The notes under the pieces were generated by a model, which worked only from the letters and a program-made list of their open reading frames with translations, was not told the DNA's origin and made no database searches. A program made the position numbers and the translations under genes. This document shows positions 47,210 through 57,135 of a stretch of 64,000 nt of DNA, one piece after another (the first letter of the stretch is position 1; each line of letters begins with the position of its first letter). The stretch comes from Bubalus kerabau. Its lineage: Eukaryota > Chordata > Mammalia > Artiodactyla > Bovidae. Location of the stretch: the NCBI RefSeq assembly GCF_029407905.1, contig NW_026577882.1:3968001-4032000 (forward strand), read 5' to 3'.

Positions 47210-47760
47210 AATACTTTATATATTGTTATAAATACATAATATAAATGTATTTGCCTAATTACAGTTTGCCTAATTAGGTATGGGTATAAATAAAATATAA
47301 TAAAGCTACACCTAATTCTATTTATAGATCTATACTTAATTAATTTGTATATAAATTAATATGTATACTATATACACACACATATATATATACTGTATAA
47401 TTAAATATATATGGCAGTAATATAATGTGTGTGTGGCTGATAATAATTGGTATGGATTGAGGTGCTGTGATGATATATGTTCTATATACTGTATAATTAT
47501 AAATGTGTGACATGTATTATTACAGTATATTGGTTTGTGTTGGTTGGTATTAGCTGTGTATGTGTTGTATTGTTGTAATATATATTAATTAATATATTAA
47601 TTATAAAGATTAATTCAAGTATATTGATTTATATATATTATATGTCAATAACTTTATACTTGTTGCCACATATAAATACATATATAAATGCATTTTGCAT
47701 TTAGGTATATCTGTATACCTGTATACCAAAATGAGATAAGGAGGTTATACATTTATTACT
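47210..47760. repeat. AT-rich low-complexity block replacing pol
   Basis: About 550 bp made mostly of TATA, ATTA and TGTG motifs, with no open frame. It lies where reverse transcriptase, RNase H and most of integrase should be. It may be an expanded microsatellite that seeded the deletion or filler copied in during repair. Confidence 0.7.
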
Positions 47761-48095
47761 TAAATTTATACAGAGACCTAAACTAAACATTAGACCTAAA
47801 TTAACATATCCATAGGGAAACAGCTAGACAAATAGTGAAGTTATGTTCCAATTGTAATTAATCACTTAAACGTAAACACACGGGGGCAGACCACAATGAT
47901 GAGACACTAGATGCCTGAATTACAGGCTACGACTCGGCCCCTGGTCAAGTAAAAAGGCCTCCTTACGGGAGAGTGAAAAAGGCCAGATGTGTTGCTAACT
48001 TGTGGGAGAGGGTATGCTTGTATATTTCTACAGAATGCAGATTCTCCGGTTTGGATCTCAGACAAATTCGTCATGTCACATTCCCCAAAGACCAG
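47761..48095 (+). pseudogene. pol: pol, integrase C-terminal remnant
   Basis: Around 47,930-48,095, across two phases, codons for Leu-Leu-Thr, Gly-Arg-Gly-Tyr and Asp-Ser-Pro-Val-Trp occur in the order expected for the C-terminal DNA-binding domain of betaretroviral integrases. The catalytic DDE core is absent. At least one frameshift separates the parts (near 47,990). The remnant ends where the GC-rich host segment starts. Confidence 0.65.
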
Positions 48096-48456
48096 GTTCG
48101 CGGCCCGCGCACTCGCTCGCTCCCCCTCCCCCAGCCAGCTCTCGCCTCCGTGCCACCAGCAGCGCCTCGCACCCACCTCTCTGCACCCCGTGACCTAGAG
48201 CAAAGAAGTCTGTGCAGCGAGTGAGGGCCAGAGAGGAAAGCGCGCCCGCGGAGTGCCGTCCAGACCAGCGTGGCCCCACCGGCGAGAGGGGACCGCCCTG
48301 AGCCCAAGCGGTGGCGGCTAGCCCTAAACCACGAACCCTGCCCCTCCGCCCACCATAGGCGCCTTGGCCCACAGCCTGCCGCTCGCGTTCTGCCTCCTGA
48401 TGCTGGGGACACTGCTCCCCCGGGCTGACGCCTACAGCTGCTCCCTGGTTCATCTT
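48096..48456 (+). pseudogene. TIMP2: Captured TIMP2 segment: 5' UTR and first-exon signal peptide
   Basis: A GC-rich, CpG-rich island that differs sharply from its AT-rich retroviral surroundings. From 48,355 a frame of 33 codons follows vertebrate TIMP2 closely: Gly-Ala at positions 2-3, a Leu-rich core, Ala-Asp-Ala ending a signal peptide of exactly 26 residues, then the mature start x-Ser-Cys-Ser-x-Val-His. TIMP2 is a secreted metalloproteinase inhibitor whose mature Cys1 chelates the active-site zinc. Here the start codon is ATA inside an otherwise good CCACC context, and Cys1 is Tyr (TAC). The match stops after His at 48,453 and an in-frame TAA follows at 48,460. The upstream ~260 bp has the character of a housekeeping 5' UTR and probably belongs to the same gene, though I cannot confirm that part from memory. 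It lies in the same sense as the provirus, between integrase and env. It is non-functional as TIMP2. Confidence 0.8.
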
Positions 48457-49236
48457 GTTTAAACCCTCAATATAATGTTTGCTCCTTTGTAATGCTACAA
48501 CATCCACCTTATCTTATGATGTAACCACTTATTGAATTATGGTCTTGCTGTATTACAACAACTACAGGATTTAATGCAAACACGACGGTTTGTGGGCTTA
48601 CTTATCTTGGGAACAGCAGCTTTGATAAGTGCAATCACTTCTGTTACTGTGGCAGCAATATCATTGACTCAACAAGTACATACTGCTCAATATGTTGATT
48701 CTATGTCCAAAAATGTTTCTTTAACATTGGCAACACAGGAAGCTATAGAGAGAAAATTAGAAATGAGGGTAGACGCCCTAGAGGAAGCAGTAATACATAT
48801 TGGGACTGAATTGCAGGCTTTAAAGGTGAAAATGGCATTGTCTTGTCATGCTGACTATCGGAGGATATGTGGAACACCCCTGAAAGTAAATGAGACAGAT
48901 TTTGAATGGGAAAAGATTAAAAACCATATTTCAGGTATCTGGAACAGCTCTGACATTGGTTGAGATGTAGGGAAACTTCACTATCAAATAGCAACCATGG
49001 AGCACTCCCGATTAGATTTTACTGCTGCTGGAACAGCAAATGATTTCTTCCATACTTTCCCTAACTACATCTCAGGAAAGAATATTCTGTCTAATGTCTT
49101 TAGCTCTGCTGCGGTGGCTGCTTTAATTCTGCTTCTCATAATCATTCTTCCTTGTATTGTCAGGATTCTTCGGCAGAGTATTCAGAGGCTCGCGACTGAG
49201 CTATATCTGGCTGTTTTAAGAAATAAAAAACGGGGA
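48457..49236 (+). pseudogene. env: env, surface tail and transmembrane subunit
   Basis: Begins abruptly in the last part of the surface subunit (about 48,457-48,530, with stops). One frame follows from 48,532, broken only by a TGA at 48,961-48,963. In order it shows a hydrophobic Gly/Ala-rich fusion-peptide-like stretch (about 48,590-48,670), a heptad-rich segment, two Cys seven residues apart (near 48,843 and 48,867), and after the stop a strongly hydrophobic membrane anchor (about 49,100-49,165) with a basic cytoplasmic tail. The TTG at 48,532 is not a real start. Most of the surface subunit is missing, and the TIMP2 segment sits where the Env leader would be. Env normally mediates membrane fusion; this copy cannot. 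Confidence 0.82.
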
Positions 49237-49238
49237 GA
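49225..49238 (+). other. Polypurine tract
   Basis: AAAAAACGGGGAGA immediately before the 3' LTR, the usual plus-strand primer position in retroviruses. One C interrupts the purines. Confidence 0.75.
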
Positions 49239-50532
49239 TGCCGGGAGCCGGCGAGAGACATTCCACTCGTGACAAAGGTCATGAGGAAGGAGGCTGGGCA
49301 TACACAAAGGCGGGATCGAGCCTCGGGAGTCCTCCCGGATATTCTTGAGCATCTACCCCCCAAAACCAGAGTCTGCCTACTTTATTGCTTTGTGCTCTCC
49401 CCTCTGACTTTACTGGGGGCTGTCCCCCACCACCATCTCACTCTCTCTGTCAAAGAGCTAACTTACAGCTCCAATTAATAAAGTTCCTGGGCAATTAGGA
49501 GTGTTTAAATCCAAACACGTCAGATGGCTCTCTAACTCGCCTGACAAGTTTACCCGGTCTCCTACAGCAATGCATACAATTGTTTACAGTCTCCGAGCCT
49601 CGAGAGGCACGGGAAGCTTAAGATATTCAAATAGCTTAGAGCCTCTCAGAGAGTTAGAAACTGTCAGAATAAAACTAGTAAAAGATTTCATTGATGAACC
49701 AATGCTTGTTGCCAAGTTTCCACATCCCCTGAATTGTATCCTTGAATGTGTATTAATTAATATAGTTGGTATGTAGAAGAAATAAGTAGTGGCCTTGGTG
49801 TTACTAACTTTAGACCCTTAAGGTAATAAATTATTTCCTTTGTTGTAAGCCCATTACACATCTGCCCTATAGGAATGCAATTTTATCTTCGAAAGATGGG
49901 GCCAAACCTTAAAATAATTACTCTTAGAGAAAATAAGTCTTACGGTTGATAAGTCTTTGTCAAGAGTCATAAAATGTTAATAGGTCTTCTGGCTAGAAGA
50001 TGATGTAAATCACCTAAACCATTTGTATACGATACATTTGCAGGAGAGAAACTCTGGTTTTTGATAAGGACCAAAGGCTGCTGTCTTTGCATCCCCATTA
50101 TCCTCTATGTGTAACTTAGGGTATAAAAACCCCTGTTGAAAATAAAGCTACGGGCCTTGATTGCCAACGCTTAGTCTCCTAATGTCATTCTTCCCCTCAA
50201 TTTTCAGATGAGTGTCCATCTGGAGCGCGGATATCCTCTGCGACCATTTATTTGCCTGGGCTTCGAAGACCACTTGAGAAGGTGTCTAAGGTGGGGCAGT
50301 TTTCGCTATTCGAGAGGGAGCCTGCGGCCTCCGTGGTCAGAGCTAACCTGGTGTCACGGGTTATACTGATTTTCCGCATAAACCAAGCTACTCAGCTTCT
50401 TTTCTCCACTAAATTTTCCTACTGAGCTATCCTCATTCTATTACTCTTTATATCTTCGATAAATAAATCAATAGGTCGCCTACTCTGTCTCCCCTTCGAA
50501 AACCCTGGACCAGCCGAGGCTGGACCTTGTCA
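49239..50532 (+). mobile_element. Provirus 3' LTR
   Basis: 1,294 bp, TG...CA, following the polypurine tract. It has an intact TATAAAA at 50,122 and AATAAA at 50,141; the 5' LTR TATA is decayed. The end CCGAGGCTGGACCTTGTCA corresponds to the 5' LTR end GGGGCTGGACCTCTGCA. Confidence 0.9.
50122..50146 (+). promoter_or_regulatory. LTR core promoter and polyadenylation signal
   Basis: TATAAAA at 50,122-50,128 with AATAAA thirteen bases later at 50,141-50,146. The same order, with slightly different spacing, is seen in the 5' LTR (44,533/44,552) and on the minus strand of the solo LTR (27,717/27,687), so it is a conserved feature of this LTR family. Confidence 0.6.
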
Positions 50533-50538
50533 GAAGAG
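50533..50538. repeat. Provirus target site duplication, right copy (GAAGAG)
   Basis: Partner of 43,647-43,652; satellite continues GAAGAGGGCCTCATCTCG in normal phase. Confidence 0.75.
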
Positions 50539-52496
50539 GGCCTCATCTCGATTTGAAGCAGGAACCTCAGGGTTGCTCTCCATTTCTGACTCTGAACACA
50601 GAGTCCCTACAGAGTTAGGACAGGAGAGTCAGGCCTCGTCTTGTGTGGAGGAATGGAACTCCACTGGACTCTCGAGTTGTTCACCGGATAACAGGCCACT
50701 TGTCGAGCTGTGTGTGGAACCTGCGGTTTTATCCGGACGATGCATGGGGGTGTCAGTTCCCCTTCGTTTTTTGCCTTCATACACAGGGTTGCCTTCGAAG
50801 AGGTATCCAGCCTTCAGATTCTTATCAAGAGCAGACCAGGAAATCAGTGTCTTTCGGCATGTGGCACCACCCACAAGCCTACGTCTCAAATTTCTTCTTG
50901 AGACGGACCTCAACCTGAGGTGCACCAGGAAGGTCGGTAACCCTTTCAGACAAAGCAAGTGAATCGACCCTCTTGTCCCGATCAGGAGAGGAGAAGGGGC
51001 TCAGATGAAGTGGTGCCGGGAACCTCAATGTTCCCCTCGAGTAAAACTGGGATGTCGGGGAACTTTTGGAGTCACATCAAAGGTGCTAAGTACCGTTTCA
51101 AACTTCAAGACGGAACGTGAGACTTCTCTTGAGACGCTGTAGCTGACAAGGGCCTCATCTTGTGGTGACGGGTTAACCACGTCGTTTTTCTCGAGTTGTG
51201 GCGGGATTCTCGAGTTAGGTCAGGAAATTCAGGCTTCCTCTTGTGTTGGCCCAGGGAAGTCCAGTCTTCCATTCGAGTTGCAAGGGAGAGCTAGGGATTG
51301 CGCTTGAGTTACTGCAGGGCAAAGAGACCTTATCTAGGCTTGTGTCCAGGACATAATGTTCGTCTCCAGGGGGGACAGGGATCTCGGGGTCGCTTTCCTG
51401 ATGCACCCACGGAGTCAGTCCTTGTCTCGAGGGGAAGCGAAGGACTCCACTCTCCTCTCGAGTTGCGACGGGTATCTCTTGGAGCCCACTGAGTGGCCTA
51501 AAGGGAGTCAAGCCTCCTGTGGAGTTTGGAGAGAGGACTCGTGATTGCTCTCCAGGCCATGCAGGAAAAGAAGGCCATCATCTCGCGATGAAGGGGGCGT
51601 CTCGTGGGTTTTCTCGAGCTGCAGCGCCAGTGTGGGGTTTGTCATGAGGTACTACGGGGAGCTCAGGGAGCCTCTCATGTGGCGCTTGGGAAGTCATGTC
51701 TCCATGCGCATTGCGAGGGGGAGCGCGTCATTGCTCTAGAGTCATGGAAGGTGTATCGGGCCTCAAGAACCGTTAAAGAAGGACTTTCAAGGTGTTTCTT
51801 GGGTCACGGCAGTAAACCCTGGGTTCCCTCGACTAGTGCCGGTGGCCTCAGGGAGCTTCTCAGTGTGCCTCTGAGAAGTCAAGGATACCCTGGAGTTGGG
51901 AGGGCCCTCTCGGGACTCCACTGGGTTTGGTGCAATAGAAGAGGGCCTCATCTCGAGTGGAGGCAGGAACCTCAGGTTTCGTCTCCATTTCTGACTCTGA
52001 TCGCAGGGTCCCTGCAGAGTTGGGACAGGAGAGTCAGGCCTCGTCTTGTAAGGAGGAATGGAACTCCGCTTGCCTCTCGAGTTATTCACGGGGTGACAGG
52101 CAACTTGTTGAACTGTGTTTGGAATCTGCGGGTTTTTCCGGACAATGCACGAGGGTGTCAGTGCCCCTTCGTGTTGTGGCTTCTTCCACAGGGTTGCCTT
52201 TCAAGAGGTGTCCGGGCATCGGGTTCTTATCAAGAGTGGACCGGGGAATCGGGGTCTTTCAGCATGTGTTACCACCCATGAAGCTACGTCTCAAATATTC
52301 TCGTTAGACCGGCCTCATCCTGAGGTGCGCTGGGAAGGTTGGGAACCCCTTCCAGACAAAGTACGGGAGTCGACCCTCCAGTCGCAATCAGGAGGGGAGA
52401 AGTGGCTCAGATGAAGTCATACCGGGAACCTCGGTGTTCCCCTCGAGAGAGACCAGGGTGTCGGGGAACTTTTGGAATCGCATCAAGGGTGCCAAG

Positions 52497-52519
52497 TTTT
52501 CACACTTGAAGTGTGAAAA
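52497..52519. repeat. Perfect 11 bp inverted repeat in satellite
   Basis: TTTTCACACTT, a single G, then AAGTGTGAAAA. Other units read GTACCGTTTCGCACTTCAAG at this place, so the palindrome arose by copying the local strand back on itself. Confidence 0.8.
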
Positions 52520-52937
52520 CACTTCAAGAAGAAACCTGGGACTTCTCTTTAGACGCTGTAGCGGGCAAGGGCCTCATCTTGCGATGACAGGGTAACCATG
52601 TGGTTTTTCTCGAGTTTCGGCGGGATTCTCGAGTTACGATGGGGAATTCAGGCTTCCTCTTGTGTTGGCCCAGGGAAGTCCAATCTTCCATTGGAGTTGC
52701 GAGAGAGAGCTAGGGATTGCTCTCGAGTCACTTCAGGGCAAAAGAGACCTCATCTAAGCTTGTGTCCAGGACCTAATGTTCCTCTCCAGAGGCGACAGAG
52801 ATCTCGGGGTTGCATTTTAGATGCACCCGAGGAGTCAGACCTCATCTCGAGAGGAAGGAAAGGACTCTGCTCTGCTCTCGAGTCCCGACGGGTATTTCTT
52901 GGAGACCACTGTGTAGCCTAAAGGGAGTCAAGCCTCC

Positions 52938-52943
52938 TGTGGA
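52938..52943. repeat. L1 target site duplication, left copy (TGTGGA)
   Basis: Matches 61,120-61,125. The uninterrupted satellite reads CTCCTGTGGAGTTTGGAG. A 6 bp duplication is short for L1, so the true boundary may be a few bases wider. Confidence 0.6.
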
Positions 52944-53387
52944 TTTTTTTTTTAATTTTATTTTATTTTTAAACTTTACATAATTGTATTAGTTTTTCCA
53001 AATATCAAAATGAATCTGCCTCAGGTATACATGTGCTCCCCATCCTGAACCCTCCTCCCTCCTCCCCCCCCATAGCATCCCTTTGGGTCGTCCCAGTGCA
53101 CTAGCCCCAAGCATCCAGTGTCATGCATCAAACCTGGACTGGCAACTCTTTTCATACATGATATTTTACATGTTTCAATGCCATTCTCCCAAATCTTCCC
53201 ACCTTCTCCCTCTCCCACAGAGTCCATAAGACTCTTCTATACATCAGTGTCTCTTTTGCTGTCTCGTACTCAGGGTTATTGTTACCGTCTTTCAAAGTTC
53301 CATATATATGCGTTAGTATACTGTATTGGTGTTTTTCTTTCTGGCTTACTTCACTCTGTATAATAGGCTCCAGTTTCATCCACCTCA
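52944..53387 (-). other. L1 3' UTR and poly-A tail
   Basis: From the ORF2 stop to the A tail. It contains a purine-rich tract (minus strand of CTCCTCCCTCCTCCCCCCCC at 53,050) typical of L1 3' UTRs and ends in an A-rich tail. Confidence 0.8.
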
Positions 53388-56300
53388 TTAGAACTGATTC
53401 ATTCTATTCTTTTTAATGGCGGAGTAATACTCCATTGTGTATATGTACCACAGCTTTCTTATCCATTCATCTGCTGATGGACATCTAGGTTGCTTCCATG
53501 TCCTGGCTATTAGAAACAGTGCTGCGATGAACATTGCGGTACACGTGTCTCTTTCCCTTCTGGTTTCCTCAGTGTGTATGCCCAGCAGTGGGATTGCTGG
53601 ATCATAAGGCAGTTCTATTTCCAGGTTTTTAAGGAATCTCCACACTGTTCTCTATAGTGGCTGTACTAGTTTGCATTCCCACCAACAGTGTTAGAGGGTT
53701 CCCTTTTCTCCACACCCTCTCCAGCATTTATTATTTGTAGACTTTTGGATTGCAGCCATTCTGACTGGCGTGAAATGGTACCTCATAGTGGTTTTGATTT
53801 GCATTTCTATGATAATGAGTGATTTTGAGCATCTTTTCATGTGTTTGTTAGCCATCTGTATGTCTTCTTTGGATAAATGTCTATTTAGTTCTTTGGCCCA
53901 TTTTTTGATTGGGTCATCTATTTTTCTGGAGTTGAGCTGTAGGTGTTGCTTGTATATTTTTGAGATTAGTTGTTTGTCAGTTGCTTCATTTCCTATTATT
54001 TTCTCCCATTCCAAAAGCTGTCTTTTCACCTTGCTAATAGTTTGCTTTGATGTGCAGAAGCTTTTAAGGTTAATTAGGTCCCATTTGTTTATTTTTGTTT
54101 TGATTTCCAATATTCTGGGAGGTGGGTCATAGAGGATCCTGCTGTGATGTATTTCAGAGAGTGTTTTGCCTATGTTCTCCTCTAGGAGTTTTATAGTTTC
54201 TGGTCTTACGTTTAGATCTTTAATCCATTTTGAGTTTATTTTTGCGTATTGTGTTAGAAAGTGTTCTAGTTTCATTCTTTTACAAGTGGTTGACCAGATT
54301 TCCCAGCACCACTTGTTAAAGAGATTGTCTTTAATCCATTGTATATTTTTGCCTCCTTTGTCAAAGATAAGGTGTCCATATGTGTGTGGATTTATCTCTG
54401 GGCTTTCTATTTCGTTCCACTAATCTATATTTCTGTCTTTGTGCCAGTACCATACTGTCTTGATAACTGTGGCTTTGTAGCGGAGCCTGAAATCAGGTAG
54501 GTTGATTCCTCCAGTTCCATTCTTCTTTCTCAAGATCGCTTTGGCTATTCGAGGTTTTTTGTATTTCCATACAAATTGTGAAATTATTTGTTCTAGCTCT
54601 GTGAAGAATACTGTTGGTAGCTTGATAGGGATTGCATTGAATCTATAAATTGCCTTGGGTAGTATACTCATTTTCACTATATTGATTCTTCCAATCCATG
54701 AACATGGTATATTTCTCCACCTATTAGTGTCCTCTTTGATTTCTTTCACCAGTGTTTTATAGTTTTCTATATATAGGTCTTTAGTTTCTTTAGGTAGGTA
54801 TATTCCTAAGTATTTTATTCTTTCCGTTGCAATGGTGAATGAAATTGTTTCCTTAATTTCTCTTTCTGTTTTCTCATTATTAGTGTATAGGAATTCAAGG
54901 GATTTCTGTGTGTTGATTTTATATCCTGCAACTTTACTATAGTCATTGACTAGTTCTAGTGATTTTCTGGTGGAGTCTTTAGGGTTTTCTATGTAGAGGA
55001 TCATGTCATCTGCAAACAGTGAGAGTTTTACTTCTTCTTTTCCAATTTGGATTCCTTTTGTTTCTTTTTCTGCTCTGATTGCTGTGGCCAAAACTTCCAA
55101 AGCTATGTGGAATAGTAATGGTGAAAGTGGGCACCCTTGTCTAGTTCCTGACTTTAGAGGAAATGCTTTCAATTTTTCACCATTGAGGATAATGTTTGCT
55201 GTGGGTTTGTCATATATAGCTTTTATTATGTTGAGGTATGTTCCTTCTATTCCTGCTTTCTGGAGAGTTTTTATCATAAATGGATGTTGAATTTTGTCAA
55301 AGGCTTTCTCTGCATCTATTGAGAAAATCATATGGTTTTTATTTTTCAATTTGTTAAGGTGGTGTATTACATTGATTGATTTGCGGATATTGAAGAATCC
55401 TTGCATCCCTGGGATAAAGCCCACTTGGTCATGGTGTATGATCTTTTTAATGTGTTGTTGGATTCTGATTGCTAGAATTTTGTTAAGGATTTTTGCATCT
55501 ATGTCATCAGTGATATTGGCCTGTAGTTTTCTTTTTTTGTGGGATCTTTGTCAGGTTTTGGTATTAGGCTGATGGTGGCCTCATAGAATGAGTTTGGAAG
55601 TTTACCTTCCTCTGCAATTTTCTGGAAGAGTTTGAGCAGGATAGGTGTTAGCTCTTCTCTAAATTTTTGGTAGAATTCAGCTGTGAAGCCGTCTGGACCT
55701 GGGCTTTTGTTGGCTGGAAGATTTTTGGTTACAGTTTCCATTTCCGTGCTTGTGATGGGTCTGTTAAGATTTTCTAGTTCTTCCCTGGTCCAGTTTTGGA
55801 AAGTTGTACTTTTCTAAGAATTTGTCCATTTCTTCCACGTTGTCCATTTTATTGGCATATAATTGTTGATAGTAGTCTCTTATGATCCTTTGTATTTCTG
55901 TGTTTTCTGTTGTGATCTCTCCATTTTCATTTCTAATTTTATTGATTTGATTTTTCTCCCTTTGTTTCTTGATGAGTCTGGCTAATGGTTTGTCAATTTT
56001 ATTTATCGTTTCAAAGAACCAGCTTTTGGTTTTGTTGATTTTTGCTATGGTCTCTTTTGTTTCTTTTGCATTTATTTCTGCTCTAATTTTTAAGATTTCT
56101 TTCCTTCTACTAACCCTGGGGTTCTTCATTTCTTCCTTTTCTAGTTGCTTTAGGTGTAGAGTTAGTTTATTTATTTGACTTTTTTCTTGTTTCTTGAGGT
56201 GTGCCTGTATTGCTATGAACTTTCCCCTTAGGACTGCTTTTACCGTGTCCCACAAGTTTTGGGTTGTTGTGTTTTCATTTTCATCCGTTTCTATGCAAAT

Positions 56301-57110
56301 TTTGATTTCTTTTTTGATTTCTTCTGTGATTTGTTGGTTATTCAGCAGCGTGTTGTTCAGCCTCCATATGTTGGAATTTTTAATAGTTTTTCTCCTGTAA
56401 TTGAGATCTAATCTTACTGCATTGTGGTCAGGAAAGATGCTTGGAATGATTTCTATTTTTTTGAATTTACCAATGCTAGCTTTATGGCCCAGGATGTGAT
56501 CTATCCTGCAGAAGGTTCCATGTGCACTTTAGAAAAAGTTGAAATTCATTGTTTTGGGATGAAATGTCCTATAGATATCAATTAGGTCTAACTGGTCTAT
56601 TGTATCATTTAAAGTTTGTGTTTCCTTGTTAAATTTCTGTTTAGTTGATCTATCCATAGGTGTGAGTGGGGTATTAAAATCTCCAACTATTATTGTGTTA
56701 GTGTTAATTTCTCCTTTCATACTTGTTAGCATTTGTCTTACATACTGTGGTGCTCCCACGTTGGGTGCATATATATTTATAATTGTTATATCTTCTTCTT
56801 GGATTGATCCTTTGATCATTATGTAGTGACCTTCTTTGTCTCTTTTCACAGCCTTTGTTTTAAAGTCTATTTTATCTGATATGAGTATCGCTACTCCTGC
56901 TTTCTTTTGGTCCCTATTTGCATGGAAAATCTTTTCCCAGACCTTCACTTTCAGTCTGTATGTATCCCCTGTTTTGAGGTGGGTCTCTTGTAGACAACAT
57001 ATGTAGGGGTCTTGTTTTTGTATCCATTCAGCCAGTCTTTGTCTTTTGGTTGGAGCATTCAACCCATTTACGTTTAAGGTAATTACTGATAAGTATGATC
57101 CCATTGCCAT
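53388..57110 (-). pseudogene. L1 ORF2 (endonuclease-reverse transcriptase), broken
   Basis: Encodes the enzyme that nicks DNA and reverse-transcribes L1 RNA at the nick. The endonuclease domain begins near 57,110 (Thr-Leu-Asn-Val-Asn-Gly-Leu near residue 11; Gln-Glu-Thr-His motif near residue 40; Gly-Asp-Phe-Asn before 56,640). The reverse transcriptase core lies at 55,424-54,420 with an intact Phe-Ala-Asp-Asp catalytic motif. The C-terminal Cys-containing part ends at 53,388. The total of ~1,240 codons is near the family length. Five lesions are visible: TAG near 56,528, a 1 bp insertion near 55,770, a 1 bp deletion near 55,500 that restores phase, TAG near 54,421, and TAA near 53,692. Confidence 0.92.
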
Positions 57111-57135
57111 TTACTTTATTGTTTGGGGTTTGAAT

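Larger units (their letters stand above)
43653..50532 (+). mobile_element. ERVK-type (betaretrovirus-like) provirus, defective
   Basis: A 6.9 kb element with two LTRs in the same orientation, a lysine-tRNA-like primer site two bases after the 5' LTR, and gag, dUTPase/protease, integrase and env remnants in the canonical order, then a polypurine tract before the 3' LTR. The dUTPase fused before a protease and the 6 bp target duplication identify a class II element. The interior is only ~4.3 kb: capsid, nucleocapsid, reverse transcriptase, most of integrase and most of env surface are missing. The order is interrupted by an AT-rich block and by a TIMP2-like host segment. It sits inside satellite I and is replication-incompetent as it stands. 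Confidence 0.9.
50539..52943. repeat. Satellite I, diverged subfamily, between provirus and L1
   Basis: Continues the satellite phase broken by the provirus. Landmarks at 51,155 and 52,575 give 1,420 bp, enlarged by an insertion that includes a perfect palindrome at 52,497-52,519. The stretch is interrupted at GCCTCCTGTGGA by the L1. Confidence 0.85.

Noticed and set aside
47973..48224. Plus-strand frame of 83 codons joining integrase remnant and GC-rich segment
   Set aside because: It fuses two sequences of different origin in a phase that is neither that of integrase throughout nor that of TIMP2.
48355..48462. Functional TIMP2-like peptide
   Set aside because: Start codon is ATA, mature Cys1 is Tyr and the frame stops after 35 codons, so no inhibitor can be made from this copy.
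48071..48507. Minus-strand frames of 113 and 143 codons over the TIMP2-like segment
   Set aside because: Antisense shadows of a GC-rich segment whose plus-strand match to TIMP2 explains it better.
53770..55572. Plus-strand hydrophobic frames of 68-120 codons
   Set aside because: Antisense of L1 ORF2, where Lys/Asn/Ile-rich coding gives Phe/Leu/Ser-rich complements.
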